The notes: generated by a model not told the origin, from the letters alone. 64,000 nt of DNA from Adiantum capillus-veneris (GCA_014529385.2 CM043951.1:109532469-109596468); one strand, 5' to 3'; shown: positions 9,380-21,074, counted from the first letter of the stretch. Made by a program: numbers and translations.

Positions 9380-11500
9380 CACATGCCAAACACTAGAGGA
9401 GCAATTGAGAAGGCCTTATTGTAGAGTAGCGTAAGAGCCCCGTCCTACCATATTGTTGTAGGGGCTACAATGCAATGATCATATGCACTACAAGAGAGAG
9501 AATCGCCACGATCCTTTGTGCATGCCTACTAGCAACCATCGGTAAAAGAAAAAGATTACACGACAATAAGTCCCTTGATTGGCGGCTACGTCACACCTTT
9601 CAACAATTTTCGAGAGTGCAAGTGAAGCCTTGCAAGTGTTTACTATTTTCATTTTTGGAATAGCAACTACAATGCATAGTCCGAGTATGTTGAGCCTCTG
9701 TAACTTTTCTAATTGTTGCATGTGATGTTGAAGCTTACAAAGGTTCAACCCTCGTGGCCCCTAAAGACACTAGGCGGGACAGGGTCCCTTGCTATGCTTT
9801 ACAATCCGATTGATAGTATTGGTTGGTATGGCAATTGATAATGCAGCTACTCTCCTGACCGCACCTAATCAAAAGTTTTTGGCAACCTACTTTTGATGAG
9901 ATGGCGTGGCTAACGTAGGCTCTAAGGGGTTAAAACTTTCAAAAAGAAGTACCTTGTAATATTTTGTGGAAAGATGGCCGAGACACGACTCACGGAGCCT
10001 CCTCCTACTTTTCCTTTGCATATCAACCAGCAGGCATCTCCCCAGATTCTACCTAATAAATGGCACTTCCAAGATTAGACCACCTGATATCTCGGATGGT
10101 GACGAGCTTGAATAGGTCTCCAGATTGAGGGTTCAAGCATCGCTGCCATTACCTTGATTGATGCAATTCTTTGGAGGTGTGGTGTTCGTGAGTAGGTTGT
10201 GTTGCCCTTTGCAAAGCCACAACACTTTTTGATGCCTCTTTTTTGGAGGGGATCTATGATCTCAAATCTCTGTTGATCCTATCTGCTCCTGTTGGCCCTC
10301 CTCCTCCCCTCGACCCGTGAAGGTCGGGGGAATGTTCGCTTAGTGACCATTCCCTGTCATCAAGCCGATCGCCTTCATTACAAGGAATGGTCACTAAGCG
10401 ACCATTCCATACATCCTGTCGAAAGCTACGGTATCATTTAGTCACCGGGCCTACAAGGCTCAATGAAAACATAGTGCAAAAAAAAAAGGGATGACACTCT
10501 TTGCTAACCTCACACACCCCGCAAGACCTAAACAAAGTTTTTTCCTTCTTTGATCTTGAACATGCTCTTGCAAGACTTCCCATGGGCAAGCAATTGTTAC
10601 AAGGCCGTAACACTTTACAATACTATATCTGAAGAGTTACATTCTCTAGGTGCGCAAAGACTTGTATCCACTTCTTCCCTCAGAGCTAATTAATTATAAG
10701 CTCAACCCCTTAAGCAATCAGGGTTTGACTTAAATTTCTTTTATTATGTATGCCTTTAGTTAAGTAAACTAAGGTCCAGATGGATGTTGAGGCAATCACC
10801 TAGTTGAAATTGGGTTTAAAGAAATAGAAAGAAAGTTAATTGGCCACCCACTATGGTGGAACTAAAGCTTTAAAAGGCTCCAAATTGTACCTTGCAGCTA
10901 TCAATTAATCCTTGCTTAGCAAACTATTCAAAGGGTAGGTGTAAAAGCACTAAGGAAAAGTGGAGATCCCAATATGCAAACAACGGAACCCATTTGAAAC
11001 CAGGCTTTGTGTGTGTGTGAGTGAGTGAGTGAGAGAGAGAGAGAGAGGAGAGAGAGGCATGTGTGTGCGTGCGCGCACACATGTGCGTTAAAGAGGGTGG
11101 TGGTTATTTTTTAAATACACAAAGCTGACATTTCACCTCCAACGTGCAAGTTAACAAGAAGATATGCACCAAGCTCAAAATTTTATGATTGCTCACCAAT
11201 ATATCAATATTGAATATTAAAATTGTGGTGGTTTCTCAAAGCCAAGGTCCTCAGAGGTCATGATGAGTGAAGAATCATGCTAATTTGACCCTTAACCTTG
11301 GACCTCTAATTCTTAATTGAATTACTTTTTGACTTACCAAGCATAGCCTACATAAAGTTCTTGTGCTAAAGCTTAAAAGAACAAATACCTGAATCCTGAG
11401 GCTCTGTAGATTTGACATAATCAACCTGCATATATTCATTTTACATGTATATGCTGATTTGTGATCTTGAGTTTTATAGCTTTAGTTCTTTACTACAGTT
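9380..11500. other. No convincing gene; degenerate sequence
   Basis: Open frames are short and broken. At 9974-10300 one + frame reads MAETRLTEPPPTFPLHINQQ followed by more broken coding-like sequence. It may be an old transposon gene, but no family is recognised. GT/GA/CA microsatellites with CATGTGTGTGCG facing CGCACACATG lie at 10986-11090. Confidence 0.35.
10329..10408. repeat. 25-bp inverted repeat (hairpin)
   Basis: The arms 10329-10353 and 10384-10408 are reverse complements at 24 of 25 positions with a 30-bp loop. Each arm also begins GGAATG and ends CATTCC, so each can self-pair. No transposon ends or target duplication were recognised. Confidence 0.75.
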
Positions 11501-12362
11501 GCTTTTTTTGACTTACCCAATTGGACTTATAAGCACAGAAAGACACTTGGCCTCAGATATCCATATACAATGCATCACACAAATTTGAATTTGAACTTGC
11601 TTGCATCTTGTGATGTAATGGCAAATCAGGCCACCTTCCCAAATTCTGACAAACCCACTTCCAGACCCTTCTTCTTCTTTGGGCTGCATTTAAATAAGGG
11701 AGGAGATATGCACATGTACAATTCGTGCTTTCTGCGAGCATGATACACATAGTGTCACAAGCACACTTGCGACAACATGAGTGATACAGAACGTACACAC
11801 TCAGTAGAGAATAGAAGATCTATATAATTGCCAAGAATATAGTGCAAAATCTGTGTGTTAGGAGCAAGTGTAGCCTCTGCATTACCCTTAGCATGTGAAT
11901 AATCAATCTTCAGCCTGCATCTCAAGTCATATCGAATTCGCTTAGCCTTATAATAACTGACTCTGTAAATATACTTCCCTTTCTTGCCTACAATACAATA
12001 CTAGTACTGTCTTTGTTGCTAGAGAGCGCCACAGCTGTCATAGCCAAAGTGGGCACTTCAGAATTAGAGCAATCAGAGACTCGAGAGATGAGTTTATACC
12101 TGACAAGGTTACAACACACTCAGAAAATACAATTGCCAGTTGAGATGCTTTTATAGTCTACAAGGATTCTTCAGGCATCTGGTCTTCTTCATCCTTGCAC
12201 CCATCAGCATAACTGAAGCAGGTAATTTTCAGCATTGCGGTGCGCCAAACTTTGCATCACCACAGTGCAGGCAAGTTGAGCCAAGAAAGCTTTCAAGGTA
12301 AGAAAAAAAATTTAGCTACTAGTTTGCTTCACTATATACACAATAATCAGAACAAGAACAAG
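11501..12362 (+). promoter_or_regulatory. Upstream region of the 12.36-kb gene
   Basis: This stretch holds no coding sequence I trust and should contain the promoter and 5' UTR. A weak TATA-like TTTTATAG lies at 12149-12156. CAAG/GTAAGA at 12293-12302 looks like a splice donor, and AATCAG at 12345-12350 could be an acceptor, but the implied intron (about 54 bp) is very short. Transcript data would be needed to place the TSS. Confidence 0.3.
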
Positions 12363-14243
12363 ATGCTTGTTGTGGAAACCCCCCATGCATTGCCCCACAT
12401 AAGTTGTGGCCTTGGTGCTGTTGAGCAAGCAGCAGGCGAGAAGAGTAGGCCAAGTAGCAGAAAAGTCTGCTTCTCTTTTGCAGCATATGCAAAGAATGTG
12501 ATTAATCACATGAGAAAGTGCCAAATCCCCATTGCCGAGGGCTTGACTGACGAGGAGTTCTGCAACATAGAATCCACATTTGGTTTCACCTTCCCCCCTG
12601 ATTTAGAGGCCATCTTACAAGAGGGCTTACCTGTTGGCGAGGGCTTTCCGCATTGGAGAAATGGGTCACATGCAGAGATGCAAAGCTGGCTCCATTTGCC
12701 CATCAAAGCTTTGTGTAGTGAGGTTATGTGTGGAAGGTTCTGGCCATCAGAATGGGGTGTCCGGCCAAACCAATCTGCCGACACTGTCCGGTCGGCCACA
12801 AATGAGTTGAAGCGAGTTCCCACCTTGGTGCCTGTCTATGCTAATTGCTACATCTCCTGCTTTCCTGTCCAAGCTGGTAACCCTGTCTTTCTGGTCCAAG
12901 ACAGCACCATTCTTTACTGTGGCTACGACCTTGCCGACTTCTTCAAGCGGCAAGCTTTTGTGCCCCGTTCGGGGTCCACCAAAGAATCACCAATGTTTGA
13001 GCTACACTCTGGACTGACTCTCATCAAGGAGCAAATAACCCTGCAAAGAAATTCTCTGGGGGGAGCCAATGATGGCAGTGAAGTTATAAGCAGTGATCAT
13101 AAAGGACCTGGTTGTAGTGATGACATTAAGATGTCTTTATCGACCGCAATGTGGAGGTGGGCAGACGAGTCCCCGCGCATACCATTTGGTGCTGTGCACA
13201 CAGAGGCAGATGGTAATCACCATTATCAGCATGTGACAGGGGATATAACATCATTAATAACACCACCGCCACCACCACCAACACCATCACCATCTTTGTC
13301 ATCGTCATCATCGTCTTCATCATCACCTTCATCGAGGAAAAAATTGCCAGAGTCTTCATCAACATCAACATCATCATCATCTTCTTCGCCCCCATCTGAT
13401 GATGATCCAAGAGTGGGTGTTATTTGCAAAAAATACCTCTACTTCCATGACAGGCCCCTGCCAAGCAGAATGCTAAACAAGTTCACCATGGCAGCACCAC
13501 CTTGGGCCGCCAAACAAGCTCGGAAAATTTCTTTCTGGAGTGATGTGGCAGAGGGTTATTGGCTTCAGCCAGAATCTAGCTCAGACCCAGCCAGCCCACG
13601 AACACCATGCCGTTTACATGCAGAGTCTCAAGGGCAAGAAAAGAAATCCATTTCTAACCACGTCTTGGAGAGACACTGCAGCGACAAGCTCAATGATGGC
13701 AAGTATCTGCAGTTCACTTCTAGCCATCAACATGACAGTTTTGGTAGATATGAGCTTACAAAGCAAGGCAGCCATGATTATTTTGCTACAGAAACAAAGC
13801 TTGAAGGTATACAAGAAGATGATGCTCATTTTGTAGACCAATGCAGCCATGAATTTGCTTTAGAGCAGGAGTACCCTACTGATGACCAGCATGATTATCT
13901 CATCCATAATCAGCCAGCTAAGCGAAGCCGCAGTTATTACCCCATTGAAGAGCTGAAGTGCAGTGATGGAGTCGATAACGACAATTGCATTCATCATGAC
14001 CTGCCGGTACCCAACAATCTTTATGTAGGATTGAAAGGCCAGCATCCCAAAATAATAATGAATAATTGTTCACATAACTGCAAAGAGCACTCAAATGCAT
14101 GGCTGTCTGCTTATTTAAACAGGCTTGCCGATGCCCTCAGAAGAGGAAGATGGTGCGAAGCTGACATCCATGACATGCTTTTGCAATACACACCTGAGAA
14201 ATCAAAGGGAGTTGGAATGCATTCCTGCCTCTCAGAGGCATAA
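12363..14243 (+). CDS. Uncharacterised plant protein (SMI1/KNR4-like N-terminus suspected)
   Basis: I place the start at ATG 12363 (MLVVETPHAL), giving 626 aa; the frame is open from 12240, but the upstream 41 residues look like 5' UTR. Residues 60-80 read GLTDEEFCNIESTFGFTFPP, recalling the E-x-x-x-GFxFPPDL start of SMI1/KNR4 (SUKH) domains. Then come GFPHWRNGS (about 98), FWPSEWGVRP (about 122) and CYISCFPVQAGNPVF (about 162). A Pro/Ser tract encoded by a TCA-type microsatellite lies at 300-346, and ARKISFWSDVAEGYW near 385. From memory this layout matches plant proteins of unknown function such as Arabidopsis At5g67020/At3g50340. It has no intron, signal peptide or membrane segment. The C-terminal third is Asp/His/Ser-rich and ends in a helical block (WLSAYLNRLADALRRG). 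No function is assigned. It is the only clear host gene here. Confidence 0.8.
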   Translation: MLVVETPHALPHISCGLGAVEQAAGEKSRPSSRKVCFSFAAYAKNVINHMRKCQIPIAEGLTDEEFCNIESTFGFTFPPDLEAILQEGLPVGEGFPHWRNGSHAEMQSWLHLPIKALCSEVMCGRFWPSEWGVRPNQSADTVRSATNELKRVPTLVPVYANCYISCFPVQAGNPVFLVQDSTILYCGYDLADFFKRQAFVPRSGSTKESPMFELHSGLTLIKEQITLQRNSLGGANDGSEVISSDHKGPGCSDDIKMSLSTAMWRWADESPRIPFGAVHTEADGNHHYQHVTGDITSLITPPPPPPTPSPSLSSSSSSSSSPSSRKKLPESSSTSTSSSSSSPPSDDDPRVGVICKKYLYFHDRPLPSRMLNKFTMAAPPWAAKQARKISFWSDVAEGYWLQPESSSDPASPRTPCRLHAESQGQEKKSISNHVLERHCSDKLNDGKYLQFTSSHQHDSFGRYELTKQGSHDYFATETKLEGIQEDDAHFVDQCSHEFALEQEYPTDDQHDYLIHNQPAKRSRSYYPIEELKCSDGVDNDNCIHHDLPVPNNLYVGLKGQHPKIIMNNCSHNCKEHSNAWLSAYLNRLADALRRGRWCEADIHDMLLQYTPEKSKGVGMHSCLSEA

Positions 14244-15260
14244 TGAAGTTGTAGTTTTCTAGTGACTATACAGGACACAAACAAAAAACTGATAGGTAGC
14301 ATAGAAAATCAGAATGTATACTAAAAACATTTATGTATAGTATTTAGCTTGCAATCAGCAAATGTTTTTGTAACAAGAGTTGTGTCTGCGTTGCCACAGA
14401 CAAGGTAAGATGGATTGGGTGGCCATGGCATGTGCCGGCGCTCGGCCCCTCTGACACTCGTTGCATCTGGCCACAGAAGCATGAAGGTTGGCCATAATGT
14501 GCCTGTATATGAGAGAGGTGTGTGTTTCGATTGTGCACATGTATAGAACTGTAAAATGAGACTCAAAGAAAGAGTCTCTGTATTACACCCTTTGAGCAGC
14601 ATCCCTTGAGTCATAGGCTCTATATAGCCCAACATCCATCACATAATAATACCACTATTCCATCAAAATGAGTCTCAAGACTGCCCAAATATTTCAACAA
14701 GAGCGCTGTTGAAGGCTAATTTGCATTGGTTTGATATCATTGCTCTCCTGATGCATCTCATGCACAACACTCTACATTCTGGAACAAAGAAACGGTACAA
14801 CATAGCCACAGCTCCGTGTGCTGAAGTACGGCCTCTATCAAGCCACACCATTAACTTACTAGCGAACACTGGCTGCGAACGTACTACATCCAGATGACAG
14901 GGTAGATTCATTGGAAGCACATGATTAATGAGCCCACCTCTTTCATCGACACCCTCGTTTATAGACTCATTTAGAGGAGGAAAACTAAAAGTTAAGTGAT
15001 TGCACGTGAATTGATAAGCATGGAGAATGGCAGAATTATATTGCGTGGTTCTAGCCTGCCGCGATTTTAGTTCACACTGAGTTTACTTCGAGTGCAAGAG
15101 TTCACATTTTAGTTTACACTTAGTTTACACGCAAGTTCACATTTTTCTGAGTTTACATCAAGTTCACATTGTATATCTATGGTTGTGATCTTCGTCGAAA
15201 AGCGATGTCGATTTTCAACCATAGATCCCCTCTAAAAGATGAGGGTGACAATTAGAGACA
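14244..15260. other. 3' flank; possible old LTR scrap; repeated GTTTACA words
   Basis: No gene is seen. Near 14600-14635 the minus strand reads TGTTGGGCTATATAGAG, which could be an LTR start with a TATA box, but no partner was found. At 15065-15165 GTTCACA and GTTTACA words recur about every 10-20 bp. TCTATGGTTG (15176-15185) and CAACCATAGA (15218-15227) form a 10-bp inverted repeat. Confidence 0.35.
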
Positions 15261-15284
15261 CGGATAGACTACCCCTTCTCCATC

Positions 15285-15395
15285 TTCACAAGAATCCAAG
15301 GGATTTGAACCCACGCCTTTTGTGTGAAGCACATGTCTTACCTTTCATGTCTCGGGCCTCTGTCACACTCGATGTCGAAAAGTGTGCGGTTTAGT
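15285..15395 (-). repeat. tRNA-like segment, possible SINE head or tRNA pseudogene
   Basis: On the minus strand GGTAAGACATGTGCTTCACAC is followed by GTGGGTTCAAATCCC, a good RNA polymerase III B-box/T-arm. The anticodon-loop-like TTCACAC would read Val (CAC). The acceptor and anticodon stems do not pair well, so it is not an intact tRNA. A tRNA-derived SINE head is the likeliest explanation. No tail or target duplication was found. Confidence 0.35.
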
Positions 15396-15399
15396 TGGG

Positions 15400-15985
15400 A
15401 AGGTGTAAAACCTTTGGCTGTGAGAGTTTGTGATGAGAAGTCACAAACACTTCGTGGAAAAGTGTTTATGAAAGTCATCAACCCTCTTCTTAAAGATGGC
15501 CCAAAGTCTAAGAGTGTTCGTAACAGAAAAGTCACAAACCCTCTTTCCTATTGTGCTTGGAATCTGCTTGTTTTCTTAAGCGAGTTCGTGATGAAAAGAT
15601 CACCAATTCACAACCAGTTTTACCTAAAAGAGCAATCAAAAACACTAATTAAAGTTTCAGTCAGGACACCTCAATGCTCATACAAACACAAATCCCATTC
15701 AAAACCCAAACCTCTTTCATGGAATCTTGTAGCCTCGCCCCCAATTACATAGTTGTAACTCCAAACAGTTGAAAGGAAATAACGAGCTTTCACCTTCATG
15801 ATGACCATTTTTTTATTTTGCAAAGATTTAAGAGCATCCATATCAAAGCCCACACACCATTTTGATGAAGGGAAACCCATTCACTCCCTCACAAGCTCAA
15901 ATACAAGATAGCGGAGAGGCAAGACTACACAATCTTAATGTGAAACACAGAAGGAAAAATATGCCAATTTTTCTTCATAAGAAGC

Positions 15986-15987
<2 letters not shown>
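15400..15987. other. Non-coding with a short perfect hairpin
   Basis: GTTTGTGA (15426-15433) pairs with TCACAAAC (15441-15448) around a 7-base loop. Similar GTGATGAAAAG/TCACAAACC words recur to 15605. A 142-codon ORF (15324-15752) spans the hairpin and tRNA-like sequence and has no domain, so I reject it as a gene. Confidence 0.5.

Positions 15988-16035
<48 letters not shown>
15988..16035 (+). repeat. CT microsatellite
   Basis: About 24 uninterrupted CT dinucleotides. Confidence 0.95.
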
Positions 16036-16038
<3 letters not shown>

Positions 16039-16099
16039 CCACGGAAAAATGTGTTTATGTGTCTATTTGTGGGCCTTATTTCCACATTTGACGTTATTT

Positions 16100-16600
16100 T
16101 TAGCTCAATTTTGACCCAAAAAAGACCAATTTTTATGTGAAATTTTCCAAATAGAGTGAGAAAAATTCCTAAATTTGTGGGATCACTTGAATAAACATGA
16201 AAATCATAAATATGCATCAGTTTTCATTACTTTTTCATTTTGGGACACTTTCTATGCAATTTTACGACAATGTTTGTCAGCTGCTATTTTTGATAGCTTT
16301 TGTCCACATCAATCTTTATAGGCGAGATGAGTGTGCCACCATGAAACACTTGGAATACATAATTATAAATCCAAATTAGGCATGTTATCAAGTGGAAAAA
16401 CACACAAAGGCGTCACATCCAGGGCCATGACTCCTTAGATACATATGTACATGATAGTGACCGCAGTAGTCGCTTTAGCATATATATCACAGTACGTACA
16501 TAATTGCTTTTATTCTCATACATCAAAAGTATCAAAGGTGAGGTAAATGTTTTTATTTCACATTGTGTACATTCCACGACACAATATCCACCCCCTCTAA
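16100..16600 (-). mobile_element. Probable polypurine tract and 3' LTR of minus-strand gypsy
   Basis: On the minus strand the pol reading frame at 16600-18370 is followed by TTTAGAGGGGG (about 16590-16600) and then TGGATATTGTGTCGTGG, a normal polypurine tract and TG start. The LTR would run leftward from 16589. Its end is not defined, and no second LTR is visible. Confidence 0.4.
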
Positions 16601-18370
16601 ACCTGCACAATCTCTGGTAGATGCCACCATAGTATTTGGTAAGCATCAAAACTCATGGTCAAATACCATATCTTCACTTCCACACTTAGTTTGGGTACAG
16701 TTGGATCCATCATCCTCTCCACTTGGTTCTGCATCAAATGGATCAACATCCCCTCTTGTTTTGAAAAAATTAACTCTTTTTCTTGCAATGGGAATTTTCA
16801 TTTCTGTCCATCTAGCGCATGCAAGGTGTAAGTTGCATTTTCATGCACATGCTTGAGAACATAAGAGTCAAACCATCTCTTTGCAAGTTACTATCATACA
16901 CCAAAACCCAATCACCTTCTTCAATAGCTTTTGGTTTGAGCCTATGTCTCTTGTCAAATCTATCTTTGTTTTTCAACCTTGCATCCTTTAGTCGAGCTTT
17001 TGCAACCTCAATGTCTTCAGACCTTATTTTTTATTGATGTATGCGCAATGCAAGAAGGTATTATCTACTCTTTCCATCTTCCCATGGAAATACATTCCAT
17101 GTAAAAATTGCATCTTCAATTGGCATCGCAGGTTTTTGATCATACATCAATTCAATGAGCGTTTAGCCTGTGACTGAACTATGTGTTGTACGATCAACCC
17201 ATAATGCAAATGGTAGTAACCTTGGCCACTCTCCAAGCTTACCTTCACAAGTCTTAGCCAAATCTTTAATTATCAGAGGACTCCCTCTTTCACTCTTTCC
17301 AGTGCCCTCTGGGTTATAAGGACAAAGTAAAGCTAGTTTGATGCCCATCCTAGAGAAGAATTCCCTTGCTTCCTCAGAATCAAATTTTCCTCTATTTGCA
17401 GTTATCTTTCCCACACATCTATAGTGACAAACAAATCTTCTCTTGCAAGCACCAAATACCTCATTTCCATGAGTCCCAAAAGCATTGTGACCAAGTCCAC
17501 AACCCATTTGTAATGTATGGCCAATGGATAAGTAGGATATAGTCCATCACCATGCTCGAGGAGGACACCTAAGAAAAATGTAACCTATTTATGAGTTCAA
17601 CAGAAGGGTAATTAAAGTAATTCAAACTTACATAAATATATATATATAGAGAAGGATGCTATTTTTACAAATCCGAAAAAAACTTACAGATTTTAAAAGA
17701 AAAGGTACATTATATTTGTTAAAAATTTCACAGATAATGGGTTTTATAAACATGTCTTGAACGCATGTGATATGGTAGTTTCACACATAGTGAACCCCCT
17801 GAGCCACGATGCCGTACATTTGAATACATTTGGCATGTCATACAAGATTCCACAAACTCAGCCACATCCTTATCCATCCCTTTCCACCAATACCTCTCTT
17901 TTACTTTGGCAAATGTTGCCCATACACCTTGATATATTGTCCATAAACTTGCATGACACTCCTTGATAATCTCTTGTTGAGTAGCCTTATCATACACTAC
18001 CCACAACGATGTTCCATCTCTTCATTTAGGATGATTCCATAAGTAACCATCCTTCAAGAATTATCCATATGCTTTTCTTCGCATCCTCTTAAATTTTTGC
18101 TTAGTCCAATCATTTAGTTTCTGCAAGGTACTTAGGTATCAACATATTAGAAGCCTTTCACTCTCATATAGCTCTTCTGAAAAGGACTTGACAAGGGAAG
18201 ATACAAAACATGCATGATTACTCTTTGCATGAGCAATAGTGTAAAACTTTGTGCCTACATCGTCTCCCTCAACAATCATGTCTTGTTCATCTTCATACCT
18301 TGCCCTAGATAGCATATCTACCATTGGATTTTCCTTCCCTACAAAATGCTTGAACTTGTTGAACATGAAG
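16600..18370 (-). pseudogene. pol: Ty3/gypsy RNase H end and integrase remnant
   Basis: Read right to left. FNKFKHFVGKENPMVDMLSR (18372-18310) is the RNase H C-terminus of a gypsy polyprotein. The HHCC zinc finger of integrase follows, with ERYWWKGMDKDVAEFVESC and CMTCQ (about 17890-17820). The core's last part, with FFSRMGIKLALLCPYNPEG, is in the 114-aa ORF at 17163-17507. The C-terminal region with KDRFDKRHRLKPKAIEEGDW lies near 16985-16920. The catalytic DDE stretch between 17507 and 17728 is missing or replaced by AT-rich sequence. The right end is cut off abruptly at an LTR (18366), so RT and Gag are absent. Confidence 0.7.
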
Positions 18371-18425
18371 CGGAAGCTAATGGAGTCTCTAATAGACATG
18401 GAAATTGAGAAAGGGAGGTGTGCGT

Positions 18426-18464
<39 letters not shown>

Positions 18465-18593
18465 GAGGAGAAGCTAAGATACACACAAATTGTACAAGTG
18501 AAAGAGAGTTATTATTAAATTTTCTTAGGCCTTTATAGGATTTACAATATGTTCACACACTCTTGACCGTCCAAGATTTGGCGAAGCCTAACA
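18366..18593 (-). mobile_element. 3' LTR of a minus-strand element with PPT
   Basis: On the minus strand the LTR begins TGTTAGGCTTCGCC at 18593, directly after GGTTGAAGGGGGCAAT, a polypurine tract at 18594-18609. It runs to about 18366, where the gypsy integrase remnant begins, so it inserted into or recombined with that element. A CA microsatellite (18426-18459) lies inside. No matching 5' LTR is recognised. Confidence 0.45.
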
Positions 18594-18609
18594 ATTGCCC
18601 CCTTCAACC

Positions 18610-19435
18610 AAACTTGGCATGATGATGATGAGATGATCATCATCATATGTCCCCTTGAACTACGTTGTACACTCTCTTGAAATTACGAGTTTTTGGTATA
18701 CTCAATAACCGTGAGTTTTAGGTTTTCTCACAACCTGGTGCTACTTTCATTAGGCGGGTTTTTGGTTTACGCCCAAACCTCGGGTTTAAGTTTACCCGTT
18801 AACCTCATGAGAATGGGTTACAAAAATAAGTGGGGCTTTTCATAATCCGTGAGGGAAGGTCTTATTGTCGGTGTCATTGTACTCACCAATCAAGGCAGTG
18901 TCTAATCCCATTACAATATCAATCAAGAGAATCTTTGGCACAAACTCATTCGTCAAATACAATGTGTACATCAATAGAAAATGAAGGATCTTCGTCGATA
19001 AATTTCATAGCCAAATTGTGTCAATCACCTCTTAAATAAAGAAACATGAAAATTTTTCTTAAAAAACTCGTGATAATTCAAAAAATTATTGTGTTGTTCA
19101 ACACCGTCATCATCACTAACGTCAAGAGATAAACACGATCCCACTCGAACTGCTCTGTGTTGTTGCCCTTTCTGCGGACACACACAACCAAAGTTCTTCT
19201 GCCTGCATGACTCTAGCTTCAAAAGTTTTCGGCTGTGCTCATTTTTTTCTATTTGATTTTAGCTTCAATTACAAGTTTCTTGTTGTCCAAACACAACCAC
19301 AATTCTTATATGTGTTGCTCACAAACTCGAGTTTGTATGCAGATCAACATTGAAATAATGCTTAATGCCTTACTTTACTCGGTGCCAATTCTTGCTGCAC
19401 ACCTCCTAAAGATTCTAATGCACATTGTACACTTA
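18610..19435. other. Non-coding, internal part of unidentified element
   Basis: No domain is recognised in any frame. ATGATGATG and CATCATCAT at 18617-18643 form an inverted repeat. The words GGGTTT and GTTTAC recur at 18700-18800. Confidence 0.3.
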
Positions 19436-19439
19436 TTGT

Positions 19440-19720
19440 AGAGCCATTTTATGCATATGTGAGCAATCATGGTTAAGATTGATGTAGGGGCCGAGTGATC
19501 TCCCACTTTGTTGCCATTTTGACACGGTTTATGGTTGAGATTTGCTTGAGTTTTTTGCTTAGTTTAAAGGGGAGACTCTGTCAGATTTCTCTTAAGATTT
19601 CTCACCATAGTTTGGTATCTTGGCATCCATACAATAGGTATGTGTGACATTTCAGAATCTGCAAAGATGAATTCTGATCAGAGACAGAGGTCTCTTTCAT
19701 GCCGATACTTGCGTTGTTGG
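19440..19720 (+). repeat. Dispersed repeat N, direct copy
   Basis: This approximately 280-bp unit matches the minus strand of about 26895-27190 throughout at moderate identity. It includes CTTGGCATCCATACAA, GTATGTGTGACATTTC and the end GCCGATACTTGCGTTGTT. A weaker copy lies at 2770-2905. Each holds GGGGAGACTCTGTCAGA or a variant. It looks like the leader of one transposon family; the conserved CAG/GTATGT could be a splice donor. Similarity ends sharply near 19720. Confidence 0.6.
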
Positions 19721-20033
19721 AGGAGAGCTGATGCTCAATTGTCTCTCTCAATTATCTCCTCTTATGTCAAGACCGGGATGTCTTGAAGAGTTTGTCACAT
19801 CAAAACCGCTCTGCAATGGGCATGGGAGGGTATCCAATGTCAAGGCTACGTCCTAGGAGACCTAGATCGCTCTCTCTTGCTCTCACTATGTAGAACCTAG
19901 GAAGAACACTCATTGCCATCTTTCATCACTGGAAGCTCGCCGATGTTGGGAAGCCGTGAATGTCAAAGAAAACCGGTAGTTAATTCCATGGAGAGTATGC
20001 TCGCGGATGCCAAAACCTGATCGGGAGCCAATG

Positions 20034-20124
<91 letters not shown>

Positions 20125-21058
20125 CCACATGCCAAGGTTGTCAAAGCTTGTCAATGCTCAAAGTCACCAAAGGAGAGCCGATGTGCTCTCTCTTTGTCAA
20201 GTAATGCGGACATCGTCATGAGGAATGTCAAGCAGATGTCGGGTGATGCCTGAGCTTACTTACCGGTGTGCTAGCCAGTCACATGAGCTGCTTTTGATCA
20301 TCTATGCTTGAGCCTTTTTTGTTGCATGAAGAGGGACCTGAAGAGATTTAAAAGAACCTTTTTTTTTAAAATTTCACAAAGAAAAAGGAAATGAAGAAAT
20401 CCTCCCTAGTGCTGCTCGTGAGCTTTGCAAATTTGCACTATTGTGACTGCCCGACTGCAATTTCAATGCTGCAAACTATTGTTTCTCTTCCATCCCTTGC
20501 TCATTGTAGTGCTATGTATTATTACTAGCACTACCTTGTTGGATTACTATTGCATTTGCCCGATTCATGGCAGGTGTTGGCCGTAGGCTCTGCCTTCAAT
20601 TTTTAGCTCACAACGAACTACCAGCATTATAGTTTTCAAAGCTCACAAAAAAATTTAGAGTGGTTTTATCATGCCCCAATTTTTCTCGTCTTCTTGTTCG
20701 CTTTCACCTGCATATGCCCAAGTCCCTGCTTTGCTTGACCAACACTATTTATAGATACAAATTTTCTCAGCTTTCTACTGCCCGCTTTCTTTGCTAATCT
20801 CTTCCAAATGCTCAATTTTCACTCCATAGATCCCAATTTCTATACTGCTACTTGATTCCATGCAGTGATAGATTCCAAACTCAAAATTGAGCTTCAAGGG
20901 GGTCTGCACACATCAAGAGCTCCAAGCTCTGCCAGGATGCCACTAGTCCATCTTCTCCTTGCTAGATTCGGGAATGCTAAGCTTAATCCTCAAGCTCTCA
21001 TAGCAATTGTTGAGAGCTCACCACAGAGTGGGGAGTGCACCGCTTTCGATCACCGCCA
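19721..21058. other. Non-coding, with a long CT microsatellite
   Basis: A CT run of about 44 units lies at 20035-20122. The rest has short broken frames. The minus strand from 21058 leftward is the leader behind a tRNA primer site (next entries), but no Gag frame follows within this window. Confidence 0.5.
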
Positions 21059-21059
21059 T

Positions 21060-21072
21060 GACTCTGATACTA
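21060..21072 (-). other. Primer-binding site (initiator-Met tRNA type)
   Basis: The minus strand reads TAGTATCAGAGTC, 10 of 12 matches to the plant TGGTATCAGAGC site. It lies 2 bp inside the LTR at 21075-21234, defining the direction of the host element as minus. Confidence 0.65.
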
Positions 21073-21074
21073 GT

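Noticed and set aside
12240-12362. Upstream ATG at 12240 as the true start of the host gene
   Set aside because: The 41 extra residues are low-complexity, include a splice-donor-like GTAAG, and the conserved start looks like MLVVET at 12363.
13126-13429. Minus ORFs opposite the Pro/Ser tract
   Set aside because: Shadows of the TCA-type microsatellite in the sense gene.
15285-15395. Functional tRNA-Val gene
   Set aside because: Anticodon and acceptor stems do not pair; only B-box-like similarity remains.
15324-15752. 142-codon + ORF
   Set aside because: Spans a tRNA-like segment and a hairpin repeat; no recognised domain or codon pattern.
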